The position numbers and the translations under genes were made by a program. From the NCBI GenBank assembly GCA_910585955.1, contig CAJUGC010000005.1, positions 88,211 to 152,210 on the forward strand: a DNA stretch of 64,000 nt, in the 5' to 3' direction. The notes below the pieces were generated by a model. That model was not told the origin of the DNA, did not search any database, and saw nothing but the letters and a program-made list of their open reading frames with translations. This DNA is from an uncultured Christensenella sp. (lineage in GTDB: Bacteria > Bacillota > Clostridia > Christensenellales > Pumilibacteraceae). Positions 15,101 through 23,703 of this stretch are shown here, one piece after another. How positions within the stretch are numbered: position 1 is the first letter of the stretch; the number at the start of each line of letters is the position of its first letter.

Positions 15101-15817
15101 ATGAATATTGCGCTTGTCGAGGACAATTTGCTCGAAGCGGACATACTTCTCAAGTTTTTGAAAAGGTATGCGTCGGATAAGGAAATCAAGATCGACATAA
15201 CTCACTACAAAAACGCCGAGGATTTTTTAAAGTCCTACAAGCACTCGTATTATTCCATAGTCTTTATGGACATAGACCTTCCGGGGATAGGCGGTATCGA
15301 TGCCGCCCGCAGTATAAGAAGGAAGGACGATTGCATAACCATAATCTTCGTTACCAAAATGGCGCAGTATGCACAAAAAGGGTATGAAGTGAACGCGCTC
15401 GACTTTTTGGTCAAGCCCGTGAGCTATGCCGACTTTTCTTTAAAACTGCGCAAGGCGATAAACGTAGCGAAAAGCAAAGAGGTGCATTCCGTTCTCGTGC
15501 CTGTGGGAAACGGCTTTTGTCGCATATCTACGGATAAGCTCGTTTATATCGAGGTCATGGGGCACAAGATCAAGTATCAGCTCGTGGACGAGGAAATAGA
15601 GGCTCGCGGTACATTGTCCGAGGTGGAAAAGAAACTCGAAGGATGCGGTTTCCTTCGTTGCAACAGTTGTTATCTCGTAAACTCGCGCTATGTAAACAAA
15701 GTTACGGGCAACGAAGTGGACGTCGGCGGACACCTTTTGAAGATAAGTCATCCGAAGCGCCGCGCTTTTATCGAATCGCTTATGAACATTCTTACCGGCG
15801 GTGACTATATTAAATGA
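15101..15817 (+). CDS. LytTR-family response regulator (AgrA/VirR type)
   Basis: A 238-residue cytoplasmic regulator. The receiver domain covers residues 1-118, with acidic residues in VEDN, the phospho-acceptor Asp57 in FMDID, the conserved Thr in VTKM and Lys105 in VKPV. The LytTR DNA-binding domain covers about 135-235 (LVYIEVMGHK, CNSCYLVN, VGGHLLKISHPKRRAF). Regulators of this class bind pairs of direct repeats, and such a pair lies just upstream of this gene. The stop overlaps the start of the partner kinase by 4 bases. No AgrB/AgrD peptide genes are visible, so the signal is unknown. Confidence 0.93.
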   Translation: MNIALVEDNLLEADILLKFLKRYASDKEIKIDITHYKNAEDFLKSYKHSYYSIVFMDIDLPGIGGIDAARSIRRKDDCITIIFVTKMAQYAQKGYEVNALDFLVKPVSYADFSLKLRKAINVAKSKEVHSVLVPVGNGFCRISTDKLVYIEVMGHKIKYQLVDEEIEARGTLSEVEKKLEGCGFLRCNSCYLVNSRYVNKVTGNEVDVGGHLLKISHPKRRAFIESLMNILTGGDYIK

Positions 15818-17169
15818 TAGATTATATTTTCGGAACTTATCTGAACGGCTTTATTCCGTTTTACATACAGCTTATAGTTGCGGAAACGCTGTTTGTCATA
15901 GGACTGAAGCGTAAGCCGCTGTTTGTCGTCAAGCTTATCACGGGGCTTGTCATAAGCGCGGCGACGCTTTTTTTGCTGTCCGTGATTTCCGCCGTGTTGC
16001 CCGTATGGTATGTGGGCGCTATCATATATATGCTTATGTTTGCTATGAGCATAGGTATTCTCGCGGTCTGTTTCGATGAGTCTCTGAACACATTGATGTT
16101 CTGCGCAATAGCGGGATATGCGGCGCAGAACATGGCGTATAGGCTGTTCAGTATTCTCGAAACGAGCACGCTCCTGTTTCGTCTGATGGCATTTATGGAC
16201 GCAACGCTTATATATTATTTGTTCAATAATTTGTCTGCGGCAACGGTATATGTGATCACTTGGTTTATGTTTGCCCGCCGTATCAAAAAGCATGGACTTG
16301 CGCGTATCCACAATCGCAATGTTTTCGTCATTTCGGCGGTAACGCTTGTAGTCGTAATTGTTCTGTGCGCGTGGACGAATAATTATTATTGGCAGCATTT
16401 GCCGCTTCTTATGATAAATTCGCTGTTTTCCGTGCTTTGTTGCGCGTTTATACTCTGTCTCCAGTCCGATATGGTCGTGAACGTAGGGCTTCGGCAGGAT
16501 ATAGAAATAATAGAAAAGATGTGGCGGGACGACAAGCGTCGTTATGAGATCGCCAAAGAGAACATCGACATCATAAACGTAAAATACCACGATTTGAAAC
16601 ATCGCCTGCTCGAACTTAAAGCAGGAAAATGCGCGGTTTCCGATGAGGAGATAAAAGAGATAGAGGACGCGATCGGTTTTTACGACGCGAGTGTCGAGAC
16701 GGGGTGCGCTCCTTTGGATGTGATACTTTCGGAAAAGAGTCTCTATTGCCGCAGGAACGGTATAATTCTTACCTGTATGGTAGACGGCGGCAGCCTTTCG
16801 TTTATGCGCGCAAGCGAACTGTATTCTCTGTTCGGCAACATTCTTTCCAATGCTGTGGAGGCAGTAAGCGGGGTGGAGGACGAGGAAAAGAAAGTTATTT
16901 CTTTCACGGTGCGCAGAGTGGGCGATATGCTTATAGTGGAAAGCGAAAATTACTACAGCGGTAAGATTTCGTTTAAGGACGGGTTGCCTATTACAAGCAA
17001 GGGCGACGCTCAAAACCACGGCTACGGAGTAAAAAGCATAAAAATGCTCGCCGCAAAGTACGGAGGCGAAATGACCGTAAACGCGGACGGCGAGGTATAC
17101 CGTTTGAGAATTTTGATTCCGCTACCCCCCCCCATGGAAAATACGGAGGATATAAAAGCCGCAAGCTGA
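15814..17169 (+). CDS. AgrC-like sensor histidine kinase (GHKL ATPase)
   Basis: A 451-residue kinase: about six membrane helices in residues 10-218, then a helical dimerisation region with the phospho-acceptor His259 in KYHDLKH, and a GHKL ATPase domain with the N box NILSNAVEA and G box HGYGVKSIK. This layout matches AgrC/ComD-type kinases that pair with LytTR regulators. The gene overlaps its regulator, so they are coupled. Near the C-terminus a run of nine C (17125-17133) encodes PPP; slippage there would change only the last dozen residues or extend the tail. The ligand cannot be told from sequence. Confidence 0.9.
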   Translation: MIDYIFGTYLNGFIPFYIQLIVAETLFVIGLKRKPLFVVKLITGLVISAATLFLLSVISAVLPVWYVGAIIYMLMFAMSIGILAVCFDESLNTLMFCAIAGYAAQNMAYRLFSILETSTLLFRLMAFMDATLIYYLFNNLSAATVYVITWFMFARRIKKHGLARIHNRNVFVISAVTLVVVIVLCAWTNNYYWQHLPLLMINSLFSVLCCAFILCLQSDMVVNVGLRQDIEIIEKMWRDDKRRYEIAKENIDIINVKYHDLKHRLLELKAGKCAVSDEEIKEIEDAIGFYDASVETGCAPLDVILSEKSLYCRRNGIILTCMVDGGSLSFMRASELYSLFGNILSNAVEAVSGVEDEEKKVISFTVRRVGDMLIVESENYYSGKISFKDGLPITSKGDAQNHGYGVKSIKMLAAKYGGEMTVNADGEVYRLRILIPLPPPMENTEDIKAAS

Positions 17170-17285
17170 TTTTTTGTTACGGCGAGATACGGTCGTTTCG
17201 ATTCGGGACGAAGTGCTTATCGGTAAAATATGCCGTATTTCCTTATATTTTATATCCTCACATATTAAAAAACTAACGTGATACG

Positions 17286-17315
17286 AAAGTTTACGCCGCA
17301 TACTGCAAGTTTAGG
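17286..17315 (+). promoter_or_regulatory. Second LytTR-like direct repeat, before the lipoprotein gene
   Basis: AAAGTTTAC and CAAGTTTAG start 20 or 21 bases apart depending on alignment and each match the LytTR 9-mer pattern at 8 positions. They lie about 105-130 bases upstream of the lipoprotein esterase start and just before a hairpin. They resemble the pair at 14984, which suggests the neighbouring regulator controls this cluster too. A-rich motifs of this size can occur by chance. Confidence 0.4.
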
Positions 17316-17346
17316 GCAATCCTCTTGAATAGGGTCGCCCTTTTTT
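17313..17346 (+). terminator. Intrinsic terminator after the kinase gene
   Basis: AGGGC-AAT-CCT, loop CTTGAAT, AGG-GTC-GCCCT followed by TTTTTT: two short stems separated by a symmetric internal loop. It ends the two-component operon and separates it from the lipoprotein gene. Confidence 0.75.
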
Positions 17347-17418
17347 GTTATGCTATATAAGAGCGGGGTGCAGTGCGCCTGCTTTGAAGTAAATCCAAAA
17401 GGAAAGGAGAAATGGAGT

Positions 17419-18867
17419 ATGAAGAAGAGGTTGGCTGCCGTTGTTACGGCGATCGTGCTTTCTCTCTGTTGCGGAGCTTTGCTCGCCGCTTGCGGCGATC
17501 CCGTGCCCGCAGAAGCAAAGAGCGTTAAAGCAATCGTTTGGGGATACGAGTGGGGTCCCGCCGTTCCCAAAGTCGTAGTCGAATTTTCCGACAATGTTTC
17601 GGACGTCGATAAAGATACGTTCGCAGTACGCATCGGTACCAAAAACCGTACCGTTCTCGACGCTTACAAGAGCGACAAGGACGGCAATAAGACGACCGAA
17701 GAGACTAAATTCGTAACCGTCGAAACCGATGTAAAATACGGCGAGTCGAGTCCGTTCGTGTACGATCAGAATAAGCAGATGAACGATTGGGCGGAATCCA
17801 TCGCCATTCGTCTTACAGTTAAAGGCGACTTTAAGGTAGGCAAGACCGCTTGCGAAAAGGATCAAGCGTTCTCTCTTAAGGCGGAAGCCAAGGACAGAGT
17901 GGTTCCGCAGACGGCAAGCTGGAAGAAGGACACCGTCAAGTACACGAAAGAGGGCAAAGAGCAGGTGATTCAGCGTGCAAGCTGGGCTCCCGCAGGCGCG
18001 GACAGCGACGGCGGCAAGAACCCTCTTGTCATTTGGCTTCACGGCATGGGCGAGGGCGGTACCGATATTGACATAGCCCTTCTCGGAAACGAAGTAACGG
18101 CTCTCACGAGCGAGAATGAGACGAGCGTTCAGAAATATTTTACGACCGATACGCTTAAAGGCGCATATGTTCTTGCGCTTCAGTCGCCTACGATGTGGAT
18201 GGACGACGGCTCCGGCGAAATGAACGTCGACAAACCCGGTGCGGAAAAACAGACTTCGTACTATACCGAAATAGTTTGGAAAGCTATCACGGATTATGTG
18301 GACAACAATCCCGACGTAGATACTTCGCGTATCTATTTGGGCGGTTGCTCGAACGGCGGCTATATGACGATGAATATGGCGTTTGAGCACGGTGATTATT
18401 TCGCGGCTTTCTATCCCATTTGCGAGGCTTACAACAATTCGAAGATTTCCGACGCGATGATAAACGATATCAAGGGATACAATATGTGGTTTATCCAGTC
18501 GCACGACGACACCACGGTAGTTCCTTCTAAGTTCGTTTATGCTACCTACGATCGCCTTTTGAAGGCAGGCGCAGCAAATATGCACCTTACCGTTACCGAT
18601 CACGTTTACGGTAAAGACGATCCTCATCCTTCGGCAGGTTGGGGCACAAGCGTTCCCGATACCTATATGGGTCATTGGGTGTGGATCACCGCGTTCAACG
18701 ACGAGATCAAAAAGGAAGTAGACAATTCCGCGATCACGAAGCCCGAAGACATAAAGCCCGAGATCTGCACGAAGGACGGCAATGTTTGGAAGTGGCTTTC
18801 GGAGCAGACAAAACCTGTTGCGGGGGGGGAACTGATTACGTTCTCGAAGCCGAAGCCGGCGTTATAA
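17419..18867 (+). CDS. Lipoprotein esterase (alpha/beta hydrolase), reading frame broken near the C-terminus
   Basis: The product starts with a lipoprotein signal peptide (lipobox LAAC, Cys25) preceded by GGAGA. An Ig-like region (KSVKAIVWGYEWGPAVPKVV onward) is followed by a hydrolase domain of the PHB-depolymerase/feruloyl-esterase kind: LVIWLHGMGEGG oxyanion loop, nucleophile Ser311 in GGCSNGGY, an Asp in QSHDDTTVVP and late His residues. It probably removes acyl groups from plant or microbial polysaccharides at the cell surface. In the given sequence the frame ends 13 codons after a G8 run at 18822-18829, whereas the next frame continues with a carbohydrate-binding domain. Adding one G would give a 682-residue protein. 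A real mutation, phase variation and a sequencing indel are all possible. Confidence 0.8.
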   Translation: MKKRLAAVVTAIVLSLCCGALLAACGDPVPAEAKSVKAIVWGYEWGPAVPKVVVEFSDNVSDVDKDTFAVRIGTKNRTVLDAYKSDKDGNKTTEETKFVTVETDVKYGESSPFVYDQNKQMNDWAESIAIRLTVKGDFKVGKTACEKDQAFSLKAEAKDRVVPQTASWKKDTVKYTKEGKEQVIQRASWAPAGADSDGGKNPLVIWLHGMGEGGTDIDIALLGNEVTALTSENETSVQKYFTTDTLKGAYVLALQSPTMWMDDGSGEMNVDKPGAEKQTSYYTEIVWKAITDYVDNNPDVDTSRIYLGGCSNGGYMTMNMAFEHGDYFAAFYPICEAYNNSKISDAMINDIKGYNMWFIQSHDDTTVVPSKFVYATYDRLLKAGAANMHLTVTDHVYGKDDPHPSAGWGTSVPDTYMGHWVWITAFNDEIKKEVDNSAITKPEDIKPEICTKDGNVWKWLSEQTKPVAGGELITFSKPKPAL

Positions 18868-19466
18868 CCGACGGTATAACTGAAGTATCGTCCGGTTGGG
18901 GACAGCCTGCCGTAGATACGCCCGCAAGCGTTAAAGTCGAAACGGCGAACAAATACACGGGCAGCGAAGCAGTCGGCGATGCGGTTACGTCTCTCGGATA
19001 CTTTACCGGCATAGGTACTAAAGTCGAGTGGACGATAACCGTCGATGAGGCTTGCGATGTAGTGCTTACGCTTTATGCGGCTGCGGCTATACAGGATCAA
19101 TCCGGAGTTACCGATTGGGGAACGGGCGAAGGTCTTAAGATGTCTCCTGTGGACTTGTCCAAGAATGAATATCTCAAGCTTTCCGTCGGCGGCGTAGATC
19201 AGGCGCTTACAGGCACTCTTCCCGGCATAGAAGGTTTGAATTGGTCGGCTTTGAATCCTTCCTTGTATCACAATTACGGAACGGGTACGGTAAAAGTTCA
19301 TCTCGAAAAGGGCGCAAATACGATTACTCTTTCTTCGGTTCATAAGACAATCGGTATAAACATCGATAAACTTGTCGTGAATTCGCCGGTGGAAGTCACG
19401 TTTACGCCGACCGACAATTCGTCGAGAGTTCCTCCGCCTAATCCCAATCCTCAGCCTCAGGCATAA
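18822..19466 (+). pseudogene. Carbohydrate-binding C-terminal part of the lipoprotein esterase, in the shifted frame
   Basis: From the G8 run the -1 frame reads GGGTDYVLEAEAGVITDG and runs 212 residues to a stop at 19466. It has the features of a CBM6/CBM35-like beta-sandwich: VLEAEAG opening, a VEWTITVDEACDVVLTLYAA strand pair, GTVKVHLEKGANTITL and NIDKLVV, then a Pro-rich tail. It closely resembles the next lipoprotein (YTFEAEDAV, GKIHLVKGENKIVL, NVDKLVI). There is no start codon or ribosome site of its own, so it must be translated as the end of the esterase, by a corrected or slipped frame. This is the natural reading because the family often joins esterase and CBM. Confidence 0.75.
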
Positions 19467-19588
19467 TCGACATAAAATTACAAAGGCTTTAATAAGCGAG
19501 GTTTGTTTCGGTGCGAAAGAGAGTCGTGATGGTATCTTTTGCGCCGAGACCGACCGAAACGACAAATATAAAATATGAGGAGACAATC

Positions 19589-20251
19589 ATGAAAAATTTA
19601 AAGAGATTTGCGGCAGCGGCTGTTATAGCTCTGCTCACCGTTGCAATCGCGGCTTTCGCACTCGTCGGTTGCGGCGCACAGGAATATACGTTCGAAGCCG
19701 AAGACGCGGTTCTCGAAGGAATGGCTGCAAGTTGGGGAGCGCCTCAGCCTATGAGCGTTGAGACCGGTCCTGTTTATTCGGAGGACGGCGAGGGTGAGGA
19801 AGTTACCGTTGTCGGAAACTTCAATCAGTCCGAACAGAGCATTACTTGGACGGTAACTTCGAGTAAGGAATGCGATGCAGACCTTACGCTTTTTGCGGCA
19901 TCCGCATCTATGACTATGGATATGACAACATACGCCATGGGACTTGCGGAAATAACGGGCGACAGCGGATTCGTATCGATTACAAACAATGACGGCACGG
20001 CTATTACGCTTTCCGGCACGCTTCCCGGACTTGAGGGAATTGATATGAGCGACACAACTGTGTGGAAGAACGTAGGATCGCTTACCGGTAAGATTCATCT
20101 TGTAAAGGGCGAAAACAAAATAGTACTTAAACTTGACGGAATGCCTGAGGGCGCAATGTCCGGCGGACTTAACGTAGATAAGCTTGTAATCAAGGCATCG
20201 GGAAACCTCACTTTCGAAAAGACCGACAATTCCGATAAAGTAATGGGATAA
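19589..20251 (+). CDS. Lipoprotein with a carbohydrate-binding (CBM6/35-like) domain
   Basis: A 220-residue lipoprotein with lipobox LVGC (Cys28) and a GAGGAGA ribosome site. The rest is one beta-sandwich module similar to the C-terminal domain of the preceding esterase: YTFEAEDAVLEGM, SITWTVTSSKECDADLTLFAASAS, SGTLPGLEGIDM, GKIHLVKGENKIVLKL and NVDKLVIKASG. No catalytic domain is visible. It could be a surface glycan-binding protein or an adaptor for the esterase and GH3 enzyme. The duplicated domain suggests tandem origin. Function is inferred from the fold pattern only. Confidence 0.7.
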   Translation: MKNLKRFAAAAVIALLTVAIAAFALVGCGAQEYTFEAEDAVLEGMAASWGAPQPMSVETGPVYSEDGEGEEVTVVGNFNQSEQSITWTVTSSKECDADLTLFAASASMTMDMTTYAMGLAEITGDSGFVSITNNDGTAITLSGTLPGLEGIDMSDTTVWKNVGSLTGKIHLVKGENKIVLKLDGMPEGAMSGGLNVDKLVIKASGNLTFEKTDNSDKVMG

Positions 20252-20303
20252 TATCTCCGATAAAGTAAGAGAATAAAATTAGACGGTATAATTCGTAAAT
20301 GTA

Positions 20304-20329
20304 CTCCGCCGCACATCACGGCGGCGGAG
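20304..20329 (+). other. Intercistronic hairpin before the GH3 gene
   Basis: CTCCGCCG and CGGCGGAG form a perfect 8-bp stem around a 10-base loop. Only a broken T stretch (ACTTATTTTCT) follows, so it could be a weak terminator, an attenuator or an mRNA-stability hairpin separating the lipoprotein from the GH3 gene. The TAGGAGG ribosome site of the GH3 gene lies about 10 bases downstream. Confidence 0.6.
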
Positions 20330-20356
20330 ACTTATTTTCTAGGAGGAAAATAATTT

Positions 20357-23300
20357 ATGTCAGAACAAGAAAAAAGTTCTAAAAAGAAGCTTAGCGCAAA
20401 GGTGTTTACAGCCATAATCGCTCCGCTTCTGGCGATCCTTATTGCGGTTGCCATCATACTGCCGATAGTGTCGGTCAATGTGTACGACCTCGTATTCCGC
20501 GACATTTTCGGCGAAGCATCGAGCGGAAACACGGGTAGCGCGGATACGGGCGACGTCGATTCCGTTTATTACAAAAGAGAAATCGCCGATTCGAAAAAAC
20601 TCGTCGAGGTAGAACAGGCGTATACGCGTAAGGCGGGCGCCGAAGGCTTTGTCCTTCTCTACAACAAGGGAAACGGTAAGGGACTTCCGGTTGCGGAAAA
20701 GTCCAAGCTCAGCTTGTTCTCCGCGTCGTCCGTTGACCTTCTCGCAGGCGGTACGGGTTCGGGCGTGAGCACGATTTCGAGCGACATGAAAACGGCGCTT
20801 ACCGAACAGGGATTCACGATAAACGAGGCTCTCTGGAAGTTCTATACGGACAACCACTCTAAGTATACGCGCGGCGGCGGCGCTATCAGTTACGGCGGCG
20901 CTGAGGATTGGTCTATAAACGAAGCTCCGCTAACCGATATTCCCGATGCGGCTAAAAACGAAGCTAAGGGTACTACTCCCGTGTTCTTCCTTGCAAGAAC
21001 GGGCGGCGAGGGACGCGACCTCGGTAGATATATGGGCGACTGGACGAAAGTCGATGAAGATAAGAGAAAACATTATCTCGAGCCCGATTCGGTAGAACTC
21101 GGAGTAATAGACTATCTCAACAAAAACTTCGACAACGTGATTCTCGTAGTCAATACGAACAATGCGTTCGAGCTCGGTTGGGTCAAGAACTATCCGAATA
21201 TTACTTCCGTGCTTTGGGCGCCCGGTGCGGGCGGCGACACTTGCCGTTCGATAGCCGACGTTTTAAGCGGTAAAATCAATCCGTCGGGACATCTTGTGGA
21301 TACGTTTGCATACGACGCGTTCTCTTCGCCCGCTATGCAGAACATGGGTGACTTCGACCTTGTAAACGGAGGAGCCGTCGTCGGAAACGGCGTGTTCTAC
21401 GACGAGGGTATCTATGTAGGCTACAAGTACTACGAGACTCGCTATTTCGATAAGGTCATGAATCAGGGCAATCCCGGCGATTACGACTACGATACGGTTG
21501 TTCAATATCCTTTCGGCTACGGTATATCGTACACCGATTTCGAATGGAGCGATTTCACGATGACTCAGCCCGACGACAAAGGCGACATCAAAGTTTCCGT
21601 AACGGTTAAGAACGTCGGACAAAAGACGGGACGCGACGTAGTTCAGGTCTATGTCAATGCTCCTTACACCGATTACGACAAGACTAATCATGTCGAGAAA
21701 TCGGCTGTTTCGCTTGTTGGTTTCGGCAAAACGGGCGATATAGAGCCGACTAAGACCGAGACCGTCACCGTAACGCTCAATAAAAAAGATTTGATTTCTT
21801 ACGACGACGTTAAGGCAAAGACATATATTCTCGAGGCGGGCGACTATCTTATAACCGCCGCAGAGGACGCTCACAAAGCTACGCAAAACATACTTGCTCA
21901 AAACGGCAAAGATGTCGGAGACAAGAATTTCGTAGGCAAGTGGACGTACGAGTATACGCAAAACGACGGCGTGGACAAGACGACCTATTCCAAGAGCGCG
22001 AACGGTACCGAAATCAAAAACCAATTCGACCATGCTGTTTCCGCAGAACTTACGGCAAGAGACAAGTATCTTACCCGTAACGACTGGGTAGGCACTTTCC
22101 CCGAGACTCACGGCAATCAGGATAATAAGAAGAAGAGCAGCTACAGTGAAAAGAACGGCTATGTTTGGGAAGTTGCGGTTTCCGATTCGATAAAGAACGA
22201 AATTGCAAAGGTAGGTGCAAGCGCTTCCATGAATCCCATGAGCGAAGCGGACGCTGCCGCTAAGGCGGGCGTATTCGATCAGGAAGGCGATTTGGAGCTT
22301 ATATCTTTCCGCGGAAGAGATTTCGACGAGGTCGATAAGGAAGGCGGTTGGGATAAGCTCATCAATCAGATGTCCTTAAAAGAAATCGAAAACATTATCA
22401 CTAAGGCAGGCTATCAAACTCTTGCCGCACAGTCTATCGGTAAACCCAAGGCTACCGATTTCGACGGACCGTCCGGTCTTAACGAGGGCGGCGTAACGCA
22501 CGAGCCTTATTCGATAACTTATCCTTGTGCGGCAAACCTTGCGGCAAGCTGGGACAGAGAGAATTCCCGTCTCCACGGTTACTATGTCGGAGAAGACGGA
22601 CTTGCAGCCGACGGACATTGGGGCAACCACAAGTATAAGGGTGTTATTTCCGGTTGGTACGCTCCCGCTATGAACATTCACAGAACGCCGTTTGCGGGCA
22701 GAAACTTCGAGTACTACAGCGAAGACGGCTTTATGTCGGGCGAGCTTGCTCTCGAAGCGGCAAGAGCTTGCGCTGAAAAGGGCGTATACGCCTACATCAA
22801 GCACTTTGCGCTCAACGATCAGGAAGATCACCGCACCGCTGCTGCTACGTTCTCGAACGAGCAGGCTATCCGCGAGATCTATCTCAAGCCTTTCCAGACC
22901 TGCATAGAGGAGCGCGGTACGACGAAGATCATGGTTCAAAACTACGACGAAGCAACGGGCACGTTTACAAAAGCCGAAGCGGAGGTTCCCGCAGTTATGG
23001 CAGTCATGACGTCGTTCAACCGCATTGGCTGTGTTTGGGCAGGCGGTAACTACAACCTTATCACGGGCGTACTCCGTAACGAATGGGGCTTCGACGGTTC
23101 CGTTATTACCGACTACGATCACGGTCGGGAAATGAATAGTGAGCAGTGTATAGCTGCGGGCGGCGACCTTAAGCTTACGGCGCAAATGCCCGACGGCATA
23201 AACGAAAAGAACGGCGCATATCAGTACTATATGAGACAGTCGATGAAGCATATACTCTACACGACCGTAAATTCCAACGCAATGAACGGCATCGTAAAGG

Positions 23301-23443
23301 GTGTGAAAATTGCTGATAGACCGTTCCCTTATTACTATCTCATTTTGATAGCTGTCGGCGTAATAGCCGCAGGTCTGTCTGCTTGGGGTGGCATAGCTAT
23401 CTGGCAGCGCTGGAAAGCGGAACTTGCCGATAAGCGGCAGTAA
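20357..23443 (+). CDS. Membrane-anchored, domain-permuted glycoside hydrolase family 3
   Basis: A 1028-residue GH3 enzyme whose domains are in swapped order. Residues about 90-340 are the GH3 C-terminal domain (AEGFVLLYN, then APGAGGDTCRSIADVLSG and NPSGHLVDTF), about 385-520 the fibronectin-like domain (YPFGYGISYTDFEW, VTVKNVGQKTGRDVVQVYV), and about 670-960 the catalytic barrel (FDGPSG, NIHRTPFAGRNFEYYSED, KHFALND, nucleophile Asp919 in GSVITDYDHGR). One membrane helix lies near residues 16-43 after a Lys-rich tail, and a second near the C-terminus (about 993-1018), so both ends appear anchored with the enzyme outside. It likely removes terminal beta-linked sugars. Sugar specificity is unknown. 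It follows two carbohydrate-binding lipoproteins. Confidence 0.88.
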   Translation: MSEQEKSSKKKLSAKVFTAIIAPLLAILIAVAIILPIVSVNVYDLVFRDIFGEASSGNTGSADTGDVDSVYYKREIADSKKLVEVEQAYTRKAGAEGFVLLYNKGNGKGLPVAEKSKLSLFSASSVDLLAGGTGSGVSTISSDMKTALTEQGFTINEALWKFYTDNHSKYTRGGGAISYGGAEDWSINEAPLTDIPDAAKNEAKGTTPVFFLARTGGEGRDLGRYMGDWTKVDEDKRKHYLEPDSVELGVIDYLNKNFDNVILVVNTNNAFELGWVKNYPNITSVLWAPGAGGDTCRSIADVLSGKINPSGHLVDTFAYDAFSSPAMQNMGDFDLVNGGAVVGNGVFYDEGIYVGYKYYETRYFDKVMNQGNPGDYDYDTVVQYPFGYGISYTDFEWSDFTMTQPDDKGDIKVSVTVKNVGQKTGRDVVQVYVNAPYTDYDKTNHVEKSAVSLVGFGKTGDIEPTKTETVTVTLNKKDLISYDDVKAKTYILEAGDYLITAAEDAHKATQNILAQNGKDVGDKNFVGKWTYEYTQNDGVDKTTYSKSANGTEIKNQFDHAVSAELTARDKYLTRNDWVGTFPETHGNQDNKKKSSYSEKNGYVWEVAVSDSIKNEIAKVGASASMNPMSEADAAAKAGVFDQEGDLELISFRGRDFDEVDKEGGWDKLINQMSLKEIENIITKAGYQTLAAQSIGKPKATDFDGPSGLNEGGVTHEPYSITYPCAANLAASWDRENSRLHGYYVGEDGLAADGHWGNHKYKGVISGWYAPAMNIHRTPFAGRNFEYYSEDGFMSGELALEAARACAEKGVYAYIKHFALNDQEDHRTAAATFSNEQAIREIYLKPFQTCIEERGTTKIMVQNYDEATGTFTKAEAEVPAVMAVMTSFNRIGCVWAGGNYNLITGVLRNEWGFDGSVITDYDHGREMNSEQCIAAGGDLKLTAQMPDGINEKNGAYQYYMRQSMKHILYTTVNSNAMNGIVKGVKIADRPFPYYYLILIAVGVIAAGLSAWGGIAIWQRWKAELADKRQ

Positions 23444-23470
23444 TCGCCAAATTCATGTATAAAAGCACAG

Positions 23471-23503
23471 CGGACTCGGAATTATCCGAGTTCGTTTTTT
23501 TTT
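23471..23503 (+). terminator. Strong intrinsic terminator after the GH3 gene
   Basis: CGGACTCGGA and TCCGAGTTCG pair (one G-U) with loop ATTA, followed by nine T. It closes the surface-enzyme cluster. Confidence 0.92.
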
Positions 23504-23659
23504 GTCGTTTTTGCGGCAGAACGAGCCGCCCTATGGCAATGTCGGCAGGAAAGTAATATATTCGACCTCTTAGCTTTCGCAATGTTATTCCGCCGAAAAC
23601 GTCGAAATTGCGTATTTTCTGACTAATATTGTTTGTATGCTCCGTTTGTCTTTTACTTC

Positions 23660-23668
23660 TGCTATAAT
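23660..23668 (+). promoter_or_regulatory. Extended -10 promoter for the small protein gene at 23704
   Basis: TGCTATAAT is a perfect extended -10 (TGnTATAAT). No clear -35 lies 17 bases upstream, which fits the extended -10 class. The start is predicted near 23675. Confidence 0.6.
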
Positions 23669-23703
23669 ATGTTTGAACTAATCGAATTACAAGGAGACGA
23701 AAC

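Noticed and set aside
18639..18821. N-terminal part of the second open frame over the esterase end
   Set aside because: It is out of frame with the esterase and reads as low-complexity Arg/Lys/Gln sequence; only the part after the G8 run is meaningful.
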